DNA of 64,000 nucleotides from positions 868,001 through 932,000 of the forward strand of contig NZ_JAKEVY010000002.1 in assembly GCF_021491375.1 (NCBI RefSeq). Direction: 5' to 3'. Each line of letters begins with the position of its first letter. Position 1 is the first letter of the stretch. The stretch comes from Flavihumibacter fluminis. Its GTDB lineage: Bacteria; Bacteroidota; Bacteroidia; Chitinophagales; Chitinophagaceae. Below the pieces are notes generated by a model. That model saw only the letters and a list, made by a program, of their open reading frames with translations, searched no databases and was not told the DNA's origin. The translations under genes were made by a program, and so were the position numbers. This document shows, piece after piece, positions 35,178-46,422 of this stretch.

Positions 35178-37025
35178 ATGAAACACCTCAAAAGTCTCAA
35201 TCAATATCTCTGGAAGTATCGCTGGCGGTTTTTCCTGGGGATATTGTTCATTATATTATCGAACTATTTCAGGATTCTTGCACCCCAGATAACCCGGTTT
35301 GTAATCGATGCGGTGGAGCAGCAACTGCCGGGATACCAGGGAGCCAAGAAAACAACCTACGACTGGGTAGTTTATTTCCTGGTGGAACATACCCGCAGCA
35401 AAGATTTTGGCCAGTTGGTGCTACTATGCGGACTCGTATTGCTGGCTACTGCCATTTTGAGTGGCTTCTTCATGTTCCTGATGCGGCAAACCATCATCGT
35501 GATGAGCCGGCACATCGAGTTTGATCAGAAGAATGCGATTTACCGGCATTACCAGCAACTCGATCTCAGCTTTTATAAAAAGAACCGGACCGGGGATCTT
35601 ATGAATCGCATAGCCGAGGATGTGAGTCGGGTTCGGATGTATACGGGGCCGGCTATCATGTATTTTGTCAACCTGGCCTTTACCATTAGTTTCTGCCTGG
35701 TGTACATGCTGCAGGCCAATCCCAAATTAACCCTGATCGTATTGTCTCCATTGCCCTTACTGGCCATCACGATTTACAAAGTGAATACTATCATTCACCG
35801 CAAAAGTGAACGCATCCAGGCATTGCTTTCCAAACTGACTACCACAGCCCAGGAATCCTTTTCGGGGATCCGGGTCATCAAATCCTTTGTGCAGGAAAAA
35901 GCGCAGCAGGATTATTTTGAAAAAAACAGCGAGGAGTACAGGCAGAATACCATCGGGCTGGCTAAAATGGAAGCGATCTATTTTCCCACCATGGCCCTGA
36001 TGATCGGGATCAGTACCCTGCTGACAATACTGATTGGTGGCATTTATGCCATGCAACCGGGTTCGAATGTAACAACCGGTATGCTGGCTGAATTTGTGAT
36101 GTATATCAACATACTTACGTTTCCTGTCAGTGCTATTGGCTGGACCGCCAGTATGATCCAGCGGGCGGCTGCTTCCCAGAAACGAATCAATGAATTCCTG
36201 GATACAGAATCCAGGATACAGCAACCTGCTGATGCAAAGCGCCCTGAAATCAAAGGCAATATCCGGTTTGATAAGGTTGACTTTACGTATGAACATACCG
36301 GTATTAAAGCAATAAAAGGAATGAGCCTGGAGATTCGCCAGGGAGAGAAAGTGGCTATAATAGGACGTACCGGAAGTGGAAAAACAACGCTTGCTCAGTT
36401 GTTGCTCCGATTATTCGATACCAACGCAGGAACTATCAGCCTGGATGCTGTTCCTGTTACGGAGATTGATTTGAAACACCTGCGCGAAAAGGTCAGCTAT
36501 GTACCCCAGGATGTATTCCTCTTTAGTGATACGATCCGTAACAATATTGCTTTTGGCAAGGACCAGGCAGATGAGCAGGAGGTTGAACAAGCCGCCCGTG
36601 CAGCCAGCATACACCAGGAGATTATGAGTTTCAGTCAGCAATACGATATGGTGATCGGAGAGCGTGGCGTTACACTTAGCGGTGGTCAGAAACAGCGGAT
36701 CAGCATCGCACGGGCGCTATTGAAAAATGCCCCGATCATTATCCTGGATGATTGTCTGAGTGCGGTGGATGCCAAAACTGAAAAAACCATTATAGCCAAC
36801 CTGGCCGGTTTCCTGGAAGGAAAAACTTCCATTATTATCACTCACCGGATCTTTTCCCTTTTTTCCTTTGATAAGATAATAGTTATGGAAAATGGCCGGA
36901 TTGCGGCTACAGGCACACATGAAGAGCTGCTGAAAACAAGTGAATATTATCAATATTTATATGAACATCAGCAGGAAGAGAAAGAAGATGAAAGCGAAAT
37001 AAGTGGGATACGGGAAAACACTTAG
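35178..37025 (+). CDS. ABC exporter, fused membrane and ATPase domains
   Basis: 615 residues: a six-helix membrane domain (about 1-330), then a nucleotide-binding domain. Walker A is GRTGSGKTT near 396-404, the signature LSGGQKQR is near 499, Walker B is PIIILDDCLSAVD near 518-530 and the H-loop is ITHR. The residue after the Walker B aspartate is D, not the usual catalytic glutamate. Homologues with that change often work as one half of a heterodimer, but no partner gene is adjacent. The membrane domain resembles MsbA/LmrA-type lipid or drug exporters. Confidence 0.92.
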   Translation: MKHLKSLNQYLWKYRWRFFLGILFIILSNYFRILAPQITRFVIDAVEQQLPGYQGAKKTTYDWVVYFLVEHTRSKDFGQLVLLCGLVLLATAILSGFFMFLMRQTIIVMSRHIEFDQKNAIYRHYQQLDLSFYKKNRTGDLMNRIAEDVSRVRMYTGPAIMYFVNLAFTISFCLVYMLQANPKLTLIVLSPLPLLAITIYKVNTIIHRKSERIQALLSKLTTTAQESFSGIRVIKSFVQEKAQQDYFEKNSEEYRQNTIGLAKMEAIYFPTMALMIGISTLLTILIGGIYAMQPGSNVTTGMLAEFVMYINILTFPVSAIGWTASMIQRAAASQKRINEFLDTESRIQQPADAKRPEIKGNIRFDKVDFTYEHTGIKAIKGMSLEIRQGEKVAIIGRTGSGKTTLAQLLLRLFDTNAGTISLDAVPVTEIDLKHLREKVSYVPQDVFLFSDTIRNNIAFGKDQADEQEVEQAARAASIHQEIMSFSQQYDMVIGERGVTLSGGQKQRISIARALLKNAPIIILDDCLSAVDAKTEKTIIANLAGFLEGKTSIIITHRIFSLFSFDKIIVMENGRIAATGTHEELLKTSEYYQYLYEHQQEEKEDESEISGIRENT

Positions 37026-37049
37026 TGTTGCATAAAAGTTTTCTAAAAT

Positions 37050-37079
37050 TTTGCTAATTCACAAACAACCCTATATTTG
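37050..37079 (+). promoter_or_regulatory. Promoter of the PUR-domain gene
   Basis: TTTG at 37050-37053, an 18-base spacer and TATATTTG at 37072-37079 match the Bacteroidota promoter consensus exactly. It predicts transcription from about 37083-37086 and so rules out gene starts before that point. Confidence 0.8.
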
Positions 37080-37131
37080 CTCCTACATTATTCGCAAGCA
37101 TATTTTTTTAACTGCAAATAAAACAACAACT

Positions 37132-37554
37132 GTGGCGTACGAGAATAACGACAAAAAGATGGAGAGCGTTTACAGTAAGCGCATCAGAGCCGGTAAAAGA
37201 AGGACGTATTTTTTTGATGTGAGAGCTACCCGTAGTAATGATTACTACCTGACCATTACCGAGAGTCGTAAGAAATTTGATGACAATGGGTATGATCGTC
37301 ACAAGATTTTCCTGTACAAAGAAGATTTTAATAAATTTTTGAAAGCATTGACTGAGGCGGTTGATTTCGTGAAAACCGATCTCATGCCCGATTTTGATTT
37401 TGATGCGTATAACCACGACAACCTTGAAGAAGGGGAAGGCCTTGAAAATGGTGACCAGGAAGTTGTTGCCGTAGCTGCTGCTGCACCTGTGGTAAACAAT
37501 GTATCCAGTGTTCCCCCATCTGCAGGCGCAGATGAAGAGGTTGATAAGTGGTAA
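37132..37554 (+). CDS. PUR family nucleic-acid-binding protein (DUF3276)
   Basis: 140 residues from a GTG start at 37132, read VAYENNDKKMESVYSKRIRAG, the normal N-terminus of this family. An ATG at 37159 is the alternative. The PUR repeat core is GKRRTYFFDVRATRSNDYYL, ITESRKKFDDNGYDRHKIFL and YKEDFNKFLKALTEAVDFV. The tail is acidic (DNLEEGEGLENGDQE), which is common. The family is widespread in Bacteroidota and binds single-stranded DNA or RNA; its cellular role is unclear. It has a strong promoter and terminator of its own. Confidence 0.9.
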   Translation: MAYENNDKKMESVYSKRIRAGKRRTYFFDVRATRSNDYYLTITESRKKFDDNGYDRHKIFLYKEDFNKFLKALTEAVDFVKTDLMPDFDFDAYNHDNLEEGEGLENGDQEVVAVAAAAPVVNNVSSVPPSAGADEEVDKW

Positions 37555-37582
37555 TGTTTGACCAACCAATTGCTTATTCACG

Positions 37583-37613
37583 GCGGCCTGCTTTCTGCGG
37601 GCCGCTTTTTTTT
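37583..37613 (+). terminator. Terminator of the PUR-domain gene
   Basis: The stem GCGGCC/GGCCGC surrounds an 11-base loop with partial inner pairing and is followed by eight T. Confidence 0.88.
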
Positions 37614-37691
37614 GCGTTATAAATGTTTGTAATACAAGTAGTAACCACAATAAATTCTTAACAATATTGTTAAAGGGAAGCCTTCAATAGC

Positions 37692-37699
37692 TAAATTTG
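37692..37699 (+). promoter_or_regulatory. -7 box of the sdhCAB operon
   Basis: TAAATTTG is an exact -7 match 25 bases before the sdhC start at 37725. The nearest upstream ATTG (37666-37669) leaves a 22-base spacer, a little long. Confidence 0.6.
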
Positions 37700-37724
37700 C
37701 ACAAATCATAAACACTAGTGCCGT

Positions 37725-38426
37725 ATGCAATGGTCTGAATTCTTCACCTCATCGGTTGGCAAGAAATTCGTAATGGGGCTTACCGGTTTATTCCTGATTT
37801 CTTTCCTTGTTATTCATGTTGGTATTAATGCTACCATTTTTGCCGATCTGGTTGATCCAGATGAAAATGGTGCGATGTTTAATAAAGCAGCCCATTTCAT
37901 GGGTTCAACTGTATTGATACGTATCCTTGAAATCGGATTATTTGCCGGAATCATTCTCCACATTGTACAGGGGTATATGCTGGAAGCCAAAAACCGCAGT
38001 GCCCGCTCAGTAGGTTATGCAGTTAACCTTGGCAATCGTGGCAGTAAGTGGTACAGTCGCGCTATGGGCCTGCTGGGAACTATTATCCTCCTGTTTCTTA
38101 TCATTCACATGGCACATTTCTGGGTAAAGGCCCGGATTACGCATACACTTGCTCCAGTTACCTATAATGGAGTTGAAATGCACGATATGTTCAGCGAAAT
38201 GAAAGCCGTATTCTCAGAGGGATGGGTAATTGCTGTATACGTACTGGGTTGTATTTCCCTGGGCTATCACCTGGCGCATGGGTTCCAGAGTGCTTTCCGC
38301 ACGGTGGGAGTACACAACAATAAATACAATTCGCTGTTGGTTAATCTGGGATATGGATTTTCTATTCTCGTTTCTCTTCTGTTTGCACTCATGCCGATAG
38401 CAATGTATTTCGGATGGGTGGGGTAA
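37725..38426 (+). CDS. sdhC: Succinate dehydrogenase/fumarate reductase cytochrome b subunit
   Basis: 233 residues with five membrane helices, the single-subunit B-type anchor found in Bacteroidota and Bacillus. It begins with SSVGKKFVMGLTGLFLISFLVIHV and shows haem-ligand histidines in the helices (LVIHVG, ILHIVQG, LIIHMAHF, GYHLAHGFQSAFRTVG). It anchors the SdhAB catalytic part in the inner membrane and passes electrons to menaquinone. It is followed by a 7-nt repeat array, then sdhA and sdhB. Confidence 0.95.
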   Translation: MQWSEFFTSSVGKKFVMGLTGLFLISFLVIHVGINATIFADLVDPDENGAMFNKAAHFMGSTVLIRILEIGLFAGIILHIVQGYMLEAKNRSARSVGYAVNLGNRGSKWYSRAMGLLGTIILLFLIIHMAHFWVKARITHTLAPVTYNGVEMHDMFSEMKAVFSEGWVIAVYVLGCISLGYHLAHGFQSAFRTVGVHNNKYNSLLVNLGYGFSILVSLLFALMPIAMYFGWVG

Positions 38427-38431
38427 GGAAA

Positions 38432-38501
38432 GTGAGACGTGAGAGGTGAAAAGTGAGACGTGAGAGGTGAAAGGTGAGACGTGAAACGTGAGACGTGAGA
38501 C
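38432..38501 (+). repeat. GTGARAN array, 10 units of 7 bases, between sdhC and sdhA
   Basis: Ten consecutive 7-base units with no phase break: GTGAGAC, GTGAGAG, GTGAAAA, GTGAGAC, GTGAGAG, GTGAAAG, GTGAGAC, GTGAAAC, GTGAGAC, GTGAGAC. It starts 5 bases after the sdhC stop codon. Every unit carries TGA at the same place, and because 7 is not a multiple of 3, successive units put it in different frames. Related arrays lie at 41342, 43452 and 55047. Confidence 0.95.
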
Positions 38502-38581
38502 AGGGGAAATAAAATCAACAAAAGCGAGGCAAACAAAAATTGCCGGTTAATTTTCAGGATAACTTATCTAATTGTCGATAT

Positions 38582-40555
<1,974 letters not shown>

Positions 40556-40583
40556 TCTGAATTATTAAACAACCATAGTTGAT

Positions 40584-41345
40584 ATGGAACACTATACTAT
40601 GAACCTCACCCTGAAGGTGTGGAGACAAAAGAATAGCCAGGAGAAAGGAAGATTTGAAACCTACCAGGTGAAAAACATTTCGTCGGAAATGTCCTTCCTG
40701 GAGATGTTCGACGTGTTGAATGAAGAATTGATCCGTGAAGGAAAAGAGCCCATTGCTTTTGATCACGATTGCCGCGAAGGAATTTGTGGTATGTGTTCTA
40801 TGTATATCAATGGAAAGCCGCATGGTCCCTGGCATGCGAACACTACCTGCCAGCTGCACATGCGGGCGTATAAAGATGGCGATACCATCGTGGTAGAACC
40901 CTGGAGAGCAAATGCCTTCCCGGTGGTAAAAGACCTGGTGGTGGATCGCAGTTCTTTTGACCGCATTATCCAGGCGGGTGGATACATTTCCGTAAACACC
41001 GGTAATGCGGTGGATGCAAATGCTATCCCAATTGAAAAAGACAAAGCAGATAATGCATTTGCAGCAGCAGCCTGTATCGGATGTGGCGCATGCGTGGCAG
41101 CCTGTAAGAATAGTTCAGCGATGTTGTTCCTCTCTGCCAAAGTATCTCACCTGGCATTATTGCCCCAGGGTGGTCCGGAGCGCAAGAGTCGTGTACTGAA
41201 TATGGTGGCACAGATGGATCGGGAAGGTTTTGGTGCATGTACGAATACTGGTGCTTGTGAGGCTGTTTGTCCGAAAGAAATTTCCATTACCAATATTGCG
41301 CGGTTGAATGCAGAGTATATTGGTGCGGGATTGGTAGTAGAGTGA
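40584..41345 (+). CDS. sdhB: Succinate dehydrogenase/fumarate reductase iron-sulfur subunit
   Basis: 253 residues (an ATG at 40599 is a possible later start). The [2Fe-2S] motif is [16 protein letters not shown] with a further Cys in TTCQLHM. The [4Fe-4S] and [3Fe-4S] clusters are held by [15 protein letters not shown] and [15 protein letters not shown]. It carries electrons from SdhA to the membrane subunit. The TGA stop codon at 41343-41345 is itself part of the first unit of a GTGARAN array. A strong terminator follows. Confidence 0.96.
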   Translation: MEHYTMNLTLKVWRQKNSQEKGRFETYQVKNISSEMSFLEMFDVLNEELIREGKEPIAFDHDCREGICGMCSMYINGKPHGPWHANTTCQLHMRAYKDGDTIVVEPWRANAFPVVKDLVVDRSSFDRIIQAGGYISVNTGNAVDANAIPIEKDKADNAFAAAACIGCGACVAACKNSSAMLFLSAKVSHLALLPQGGPERKSRVLNMVAQMDREGFGACTNTGACEAVCPKEISITNIARLNAEYIGAGLVVE

Positions 41346-41369
41346 GACGTGAGACGTGAAAAGTGAAAA
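41342..41369 (+). repeat. GTGARAN array, 4 units, overlapping the sdhB stop codon
   Basis: GTGAGAC, GTGAGAC, GTGAAAA, GTGAAAA. The first unit begins one base before the sdhB stop, so the stop TGA lies within the repeat. Confidence 0.92.
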
Positions 41370-41376
41370 TATGTAG

Positions 41377-41403
41377 GCCGCTCCGGAGGGAGCGGCTTTT
41401 TTT
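41377..41403 (+). terminator. Terminator of the sdhCAB operon
   Basis: A perfect 8-bp stem GCCGCTCC/GGAGCGGC with loop GGAG, followed by seven T. Confidence 0.95.
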
Positions 41404-41570
41404 ATTGGAGCAGTTAGTAAATTCCGGCAGTATTCGTATCTTATGATTACATTATTAGTTACCCGATTTTTTAATTGAACCAACAATATTCGGGTCATTG
41501 CTTACACCTGATCTGCAACAATAGTAATCCCGGCCCAGAAGAAAATTGACGTTAAGGATTTTTTTAGCAG

Positions 41571-41587
41571 CAACTTAAACTAAGTTG
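41571..41587 (+). repeat. Inverted repeat just before the crystallin-like gene
   Basis: CAACTTA and TAAGTTG with a 3-base loop end one base before the ATG at 41589, where a ribosome binding site would lie. In the 41404-41570 stretch before it I see nothing else convincing. Confidence 0.45.
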
Positions 41588-41588
41588 T

Positions 41589-43394
41589 ATGATTAAAAGA
41601 TTGCTGCAGATCAGCCTTCTGCTCCTGGCTCCGTTGTTCCTGTTCTCACAAGTCATTATTTATTCCGATTGTAATTACAGAGGACGTTATGAACAATTAG
41701 GTCCGGGTAATTACCTGAATCCTTTCCAGTTTCGCCTTGGCGATAACACCATCAGTTCCATCAAAATTTCCCGTGGATTCAGGGTTGAGTTGTATGATAA
41801 CATTAACCTGATTGGAACGCCCATTGTATTAAATGCGAACTATGCCTGTTTAAGTGCTGCTATAAATAACCGCATCAGCTCCATACGGGTAACCTACAGC
41901 AATCAGAATCCATGGGAGCAGACCAACCCGGCCGGAGGTGTGGCATTATTTACAGCTTGCCAGTTTTCAGGAATCAATGCGTTTTTACCTCCCGGAGATT
42001 ATTCCAGGCTCTCCGGTATTATTGGTGATAACGCTGTCTCTTCTTTTAGAATTCCGGAAGGCATGGTATTGGAATTATTTACCGAAGCAAATTTTCGGGG
42101 AAATAGTTCTGGCCCGATCACAAACGATAATACCTGCCTGCCATCTTACTGGAACAACCGGGCTTCCTCTGCCAGGGTGTACTACAGGGAGAATGGAAGT
42201 TGGCTACCTCCACCACCTCCCGCTAACTCAGAGGAAGTAGTACAATTGTATGTTGGATGTAATTATTGGGGACGACCTGTAACAGTGAGAGCAGGAGAAT
42301 ACAATAGCCTTGATGCATTGCTAAACCGGCAACCATTAGGAGCAATTCAGGTGCCGCCCGGAATGACCATCGAATTGTATAGTGGTCAGGGATTAAGTGG
42401 AAATTTGCTGGCCCGGTATACTTCCAATCAGTCCTGTTTACCAACACTTATCCAGTTCAGAGCACAGTCAGTTCGTGTGATTTCCAATGAATCCGGCGGT
42501 AACTGGAATGGGAAAGGAGCTACCTTGTTTAATGATTGCGATTTTCGGGGCAGATCCAGGGTCTTTCCAGTTGGTCGTTATTCGAATATCAACCAGAGTT
42601 TTGGTATAAATCCGGCTTCCATCAGGGTTGGTGCAGGTTATGTGGTACAGCTTTTTCAGCAGCCTAATTTCCAGGGAATTTCTTCCGGCAAATTAACTGA
42701 AAACAACAGGTGCCTGGGCACTTCATTCAGGGGACGTGTACGATCTGTAATTATAACTTATGAGCCCAACTTAGGGGGCGGCGGGAATTTTGAAGATGTT
42801 ATTTTATATGGTGATTGTTATTACCAGGGAAGGAGTTTGGCTGTGCGTCCGGGATATTTTCCTTCGCTCAGCAATTACGGAGGCATATCTGTGAACCCTG
42901 CCTCTTTGAGAGTTCCGCAGGGCTATGAAGTGGAGCTGTTTACCGGAGAAAATTACAGTGGAAGCCGATTTGTCATCAACTCGAACAATACCTGTTTGCC
43001 CAGCACACATAGAAACAGAATCCGTTCAATGGCGGTTAAATACAATGGATATGGAGGAGGAGGTAGTGGTTCCGGCTGGAGCCAGGAAGTATCTCTTTTT
43101 TCCAGCTGTTATTTTGGAGGCAGCAGCACTTCGCTTAGGGAAGGCCGTTATAAAGATTTGAGATCGGCAGGGGTAAGCAATAATTTTGGAATAGCTTCCT
43201 TACGGGTACCGCAGGGTTTTGAAGTAGAGTTGTATCCGTATGCAGGGTTCCAGGGTGCAAGGGCCATCATAAGAGGCGATAATACCTGTTTGGGTACAGC
43301 GCTTCGTGGTAGGGTGAAATCACTCATTGTGCGACGTATCCAGGGCTTTCAGCCTGCTGGTGTCAGAACTGCAACAGATTCTACGCAACAATAA
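41589..43394 (+). CDS. Secreted protein with six beta/gamma-crystallin-like domains
   Basis: 601 residues. A signal peptide (MIKRLLQISLLLLAPLFLFS) is followed by six domains of about 82 residues starting near 22, 118, 218, 311, 404 and 501, joined by short linkers rich in Gly, Pro, Asn and Ser. Each domain has two Greek-key-like halves: LY/LF-x-x-C-x-F/Y-x-G-R/G, then GxxVELY/LF...CL...R-x-x-S. Each has one Cys per half (28/87, 124/183, 224/283, 317/375, 410/469, 507/567). The Ca-binding consensus of microbial crystallins (N/D-N/D-x-x-S/T-S) is complete at 52-57, 93-98, 147-152 and 189-194, all in domains 1 and 2. Domains 3 to 6 have degenerate sites. It probably binds calcium or acts structurally outside the cell. 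Confidence 0.85.
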   Translation: MIKRLLQISLLLLAPLFLFSQVIIYSDCNYRGRYEQLGPGNYLNPFQFRLGDNTISSIKISRGFRVELYDNINLIGTPIVLNANYACLSAAINNRISSIRVTYSNQNPWEQTNPAGGVALFTACQFSGINAFLPPGDYSRLSGIIGDNAVSSFRIPEGMVLELFTEANFRGNSSGPITNDNTCLPSYWNNRASSARVYYRENGSWLPPPPPANSEEVVQLYVGCNYWGRPVTVRAGEYNSLDALLNRQPLGAIQVPPGMTIELYSGQGLSGNLLARYTSNQSCLPTLIQFRAQSVRVISNESGGNWNGKGATLFNDCDFRGRSRVFPVGRYSNINQSFGINPASIRVGAGYVVQLFQQPNFQGISSGKLTENNRCLGTSFRGRVRSVIITYEPNLGGGGNFEDVILYGDCYYQGRSLAVRPGYFPSLSNYGGISVNPASLRVPQGYEVELFTGENYSGSRFVINSNNTCLPSTHRNRIRSMAVKYNGYGGGGSGSGWSQEVSLFSSCYFGGSSTSLREGRYKDLRSAGVSNNFGIASLRVPQGFEVELYPYAGFQGARAIIRGDNTCLGTALRGRVKSLIVRRIQGFQPAGVRTATDSTQQ

Positions 43395-43400
43395 AAACCA

Positions 43401-43431
43401 GGCCGCTTCCAAATCAGGAAGCGGCCTTTTT
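43401..43431 (+). terminator. Terminator of the crystallin-like gene
   Basis: A perfect 10-bp stem GGCCGCTTCC/GGAAGCGGCC with loop AAATCA, followed by five T. Confidence 0.96.
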
Positions 43432-43451
43432 ATTGGGTGTTTTAGGGTGTA

Positions 43452-43493
43452 GTTTCACGTCTGACGTCTCACATCTCACCTTTCACTTTTCAC
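43452..43493 (-). repeat. GTGARAN array, 6 units, encoding the end of the DUF465 gene
   Basis: On the minus strand: GTGAAAA, GTGAAAG, GTGAGAT, GTGAGAC, GTCAGAC, GTGAAAC. The last codons of the DUF465 gene (V-K-S-E-R) and its TGA stop lie within the first three units. Confidence 0.92.
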
Positions 43494-43712
43494 CATTTCA
43501 TATAGCTCATCTTTCAACTTCACCCGCTTCATCCTCAATTCATTAAGGAAATGATCGTCGGCGGGTTCAATTCCATTTTCTATTCTTTCTACCTGGTGAT
43601 TGGTTTCATTATAGTCTTCGTAGAGCTTTTTGAAGTGGGCATCACTGGCTTTCAATTCCTGGATTTTATCCTTCAATTCGGGAAACTCGTTCAGAAAAAA
43701 ATGTTTGTCCAT
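43476..43712 (-). CDS. Small DUF465/YdcH-like helical protein
   Basis: 78 residues, all predicted helical with high charge: FLNEFPELKDKIQELKASDAHFKKLYEDYNETNHQVERIE, then the family motif DHFLNELRMKRVKLKDELYEM. DUF465 proteins are short helical-hairpin proteins of unknown role. The final residues and stop codon are supplied by a GTGARAN array. It lies 97 bases downstream of the 7-helix membrane gene on the same strand, with no clear promoter or terminator between them. Confidence 0.85.
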   Translation of the reverse strand: MDKHFFLNEFPELKDKIQELKASDAHFKKLYEDYNETNHQVERIENGIEPADDHFLNELRMKRVKLKDELYEMVKSER

Positions 43713-43809
43713 AACTACTGTTTAGGAGGCTAAGATCAGCCTAAAAACAGGAATGGCAACTGACTTTAGTAGGTCGAAGGGGTGAGTTTTGTCAGGTTCA
43801 CTGCCAGGC

Positions 43810-44547
43810 TTATACGATCTGTTTGCGATTCAGTTTTTGGAGTAGTTGGGGGCGCGTGTTCAGCAGAAAGGCGAATACTGAAACAATCAGTGTGATGGAT
43901 GTACCGATATTCTTAAGACGTACGAATATCTGTTGATCCGGAAAGGAATTGCTGATAAAATAGATACTGTTACCAAACCAGAACATGGTATAGAGTGCAG
44001 CAAAGAATACAAGCCAGCGGAACATACTTTTGTTGTCCTCCGTTTGTGATTTTTCAACATCGAGTTTGAAGGCAGCCAGCCTGGCAAGTATAAGCAGGAG
44101 GTAAAACAATCCAAACAGGATAAGTGCCGGCTGGTAGTAGGAGGGCTCAGCACCAGCCAGGAAGGTTTCCATAATGGTTAGTTTTTCTGCCTTAGCTGCC
44201 AGGTAGAAGGGCAGGAGATAAAGAATAGAAAAAATAGCCGGAATGAAATGAATCCAATCGGATTTTGGGGTGAAAACTTTGCCCGTACTTACCGATCGCA
44301 CGTAGAGGTAAATCAGTGGGGCGGGCACAAAGTACAGCGGTAATATGCTGCCCCAGAAAATCGGCCAGGATTGGATACCACCTGTTTCTATCAGCAGGTT
44401 ATTGATCGAGAACAAGGTGAAAAGCAAAAAATACAGCCCCAGGAAACGACAGCAGAGCCCATTTTTACGGAATCCCAGCACCAGCCGGAGGATGGCAGCC
44501 AGTCCCATGAGAATAGCTCCTGAAAATATTAGCTGGTTCGGGTTCAT
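43810..44547 (-). CDS. Seven-helix membrane protein resembling the sensor half of 7TM-AraC regulators
   Basis: 245 residues from ATG 44547 (44565 is a possible earlier start). Seven predicted membrane helices cover almost the whole chain: the first at LIFSGAILMGLAAILRLVLGF, others around FLGLYFLLFTLF, YFVPAPLIYLYVRS, WIHFIPAIFSILYLLPFYL, LILFGLFYLLLILARLA, WLVFFAALYTMFWFG and ITLIVSVFAFLLN. The pattern PAPLIYLYVRS and HFIPAIFSILYLLPFY resembles the membrane part of Bacteroidota regulators that carry a C-terminal AraC HTH. Here the chain stops at LQKLNRKQIV with no HTH. Function unknown. Confidence 0.65.
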   Translation of the reverse strand: MNPNQLIFSGAILMGLAAILRLVLGFRKNGLCCRFLGLYFLLFTLFSINNLLIETGGIQSWPIFWGSILPLYFVPAPLIYLYVRSVSTGKVFTPKSDWIHFIPAIFSILYLLPFYLAAKAEKLTIMETFLAGAEPSYYQPALILFGLFYLLLILARLAAFKLDVEKSQTEDNKSMFRWLVFFAALYTMFWFGNSIYFISNSFPDQQIFVRLKNIGTSITLIVSVFAFLLNTRPQLLQKLNRKQIV

Positions 44548-44650
44548 AACTGATTTCAACGGCAATATCTAAAGATTCCACTTAGAACATCCTTGATTTT
44601 CGACCAATCGGCTGTATTCTTCGCCCGATGGCGGGGCATGGAGCAGCAAA

Positions 44651-46410
<1,760 letters not shown>

Positions 46411-46422
<12 letters not shown>

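Noticed and set aside
35063-35524. Plus-strand frame beginning with a proline/leucine-rich run
   Set aside because: The run is the pyrimidine tract translated; the rest is out of frame with the ABC exporter.
38267-38536. Minus-strand frame of 89 codons with repeated TSHLSPLTSHF
   Set aside because: It is the stop-free reverse reading of the GTGARAN array and runs antisense to the sdhC 3' end.
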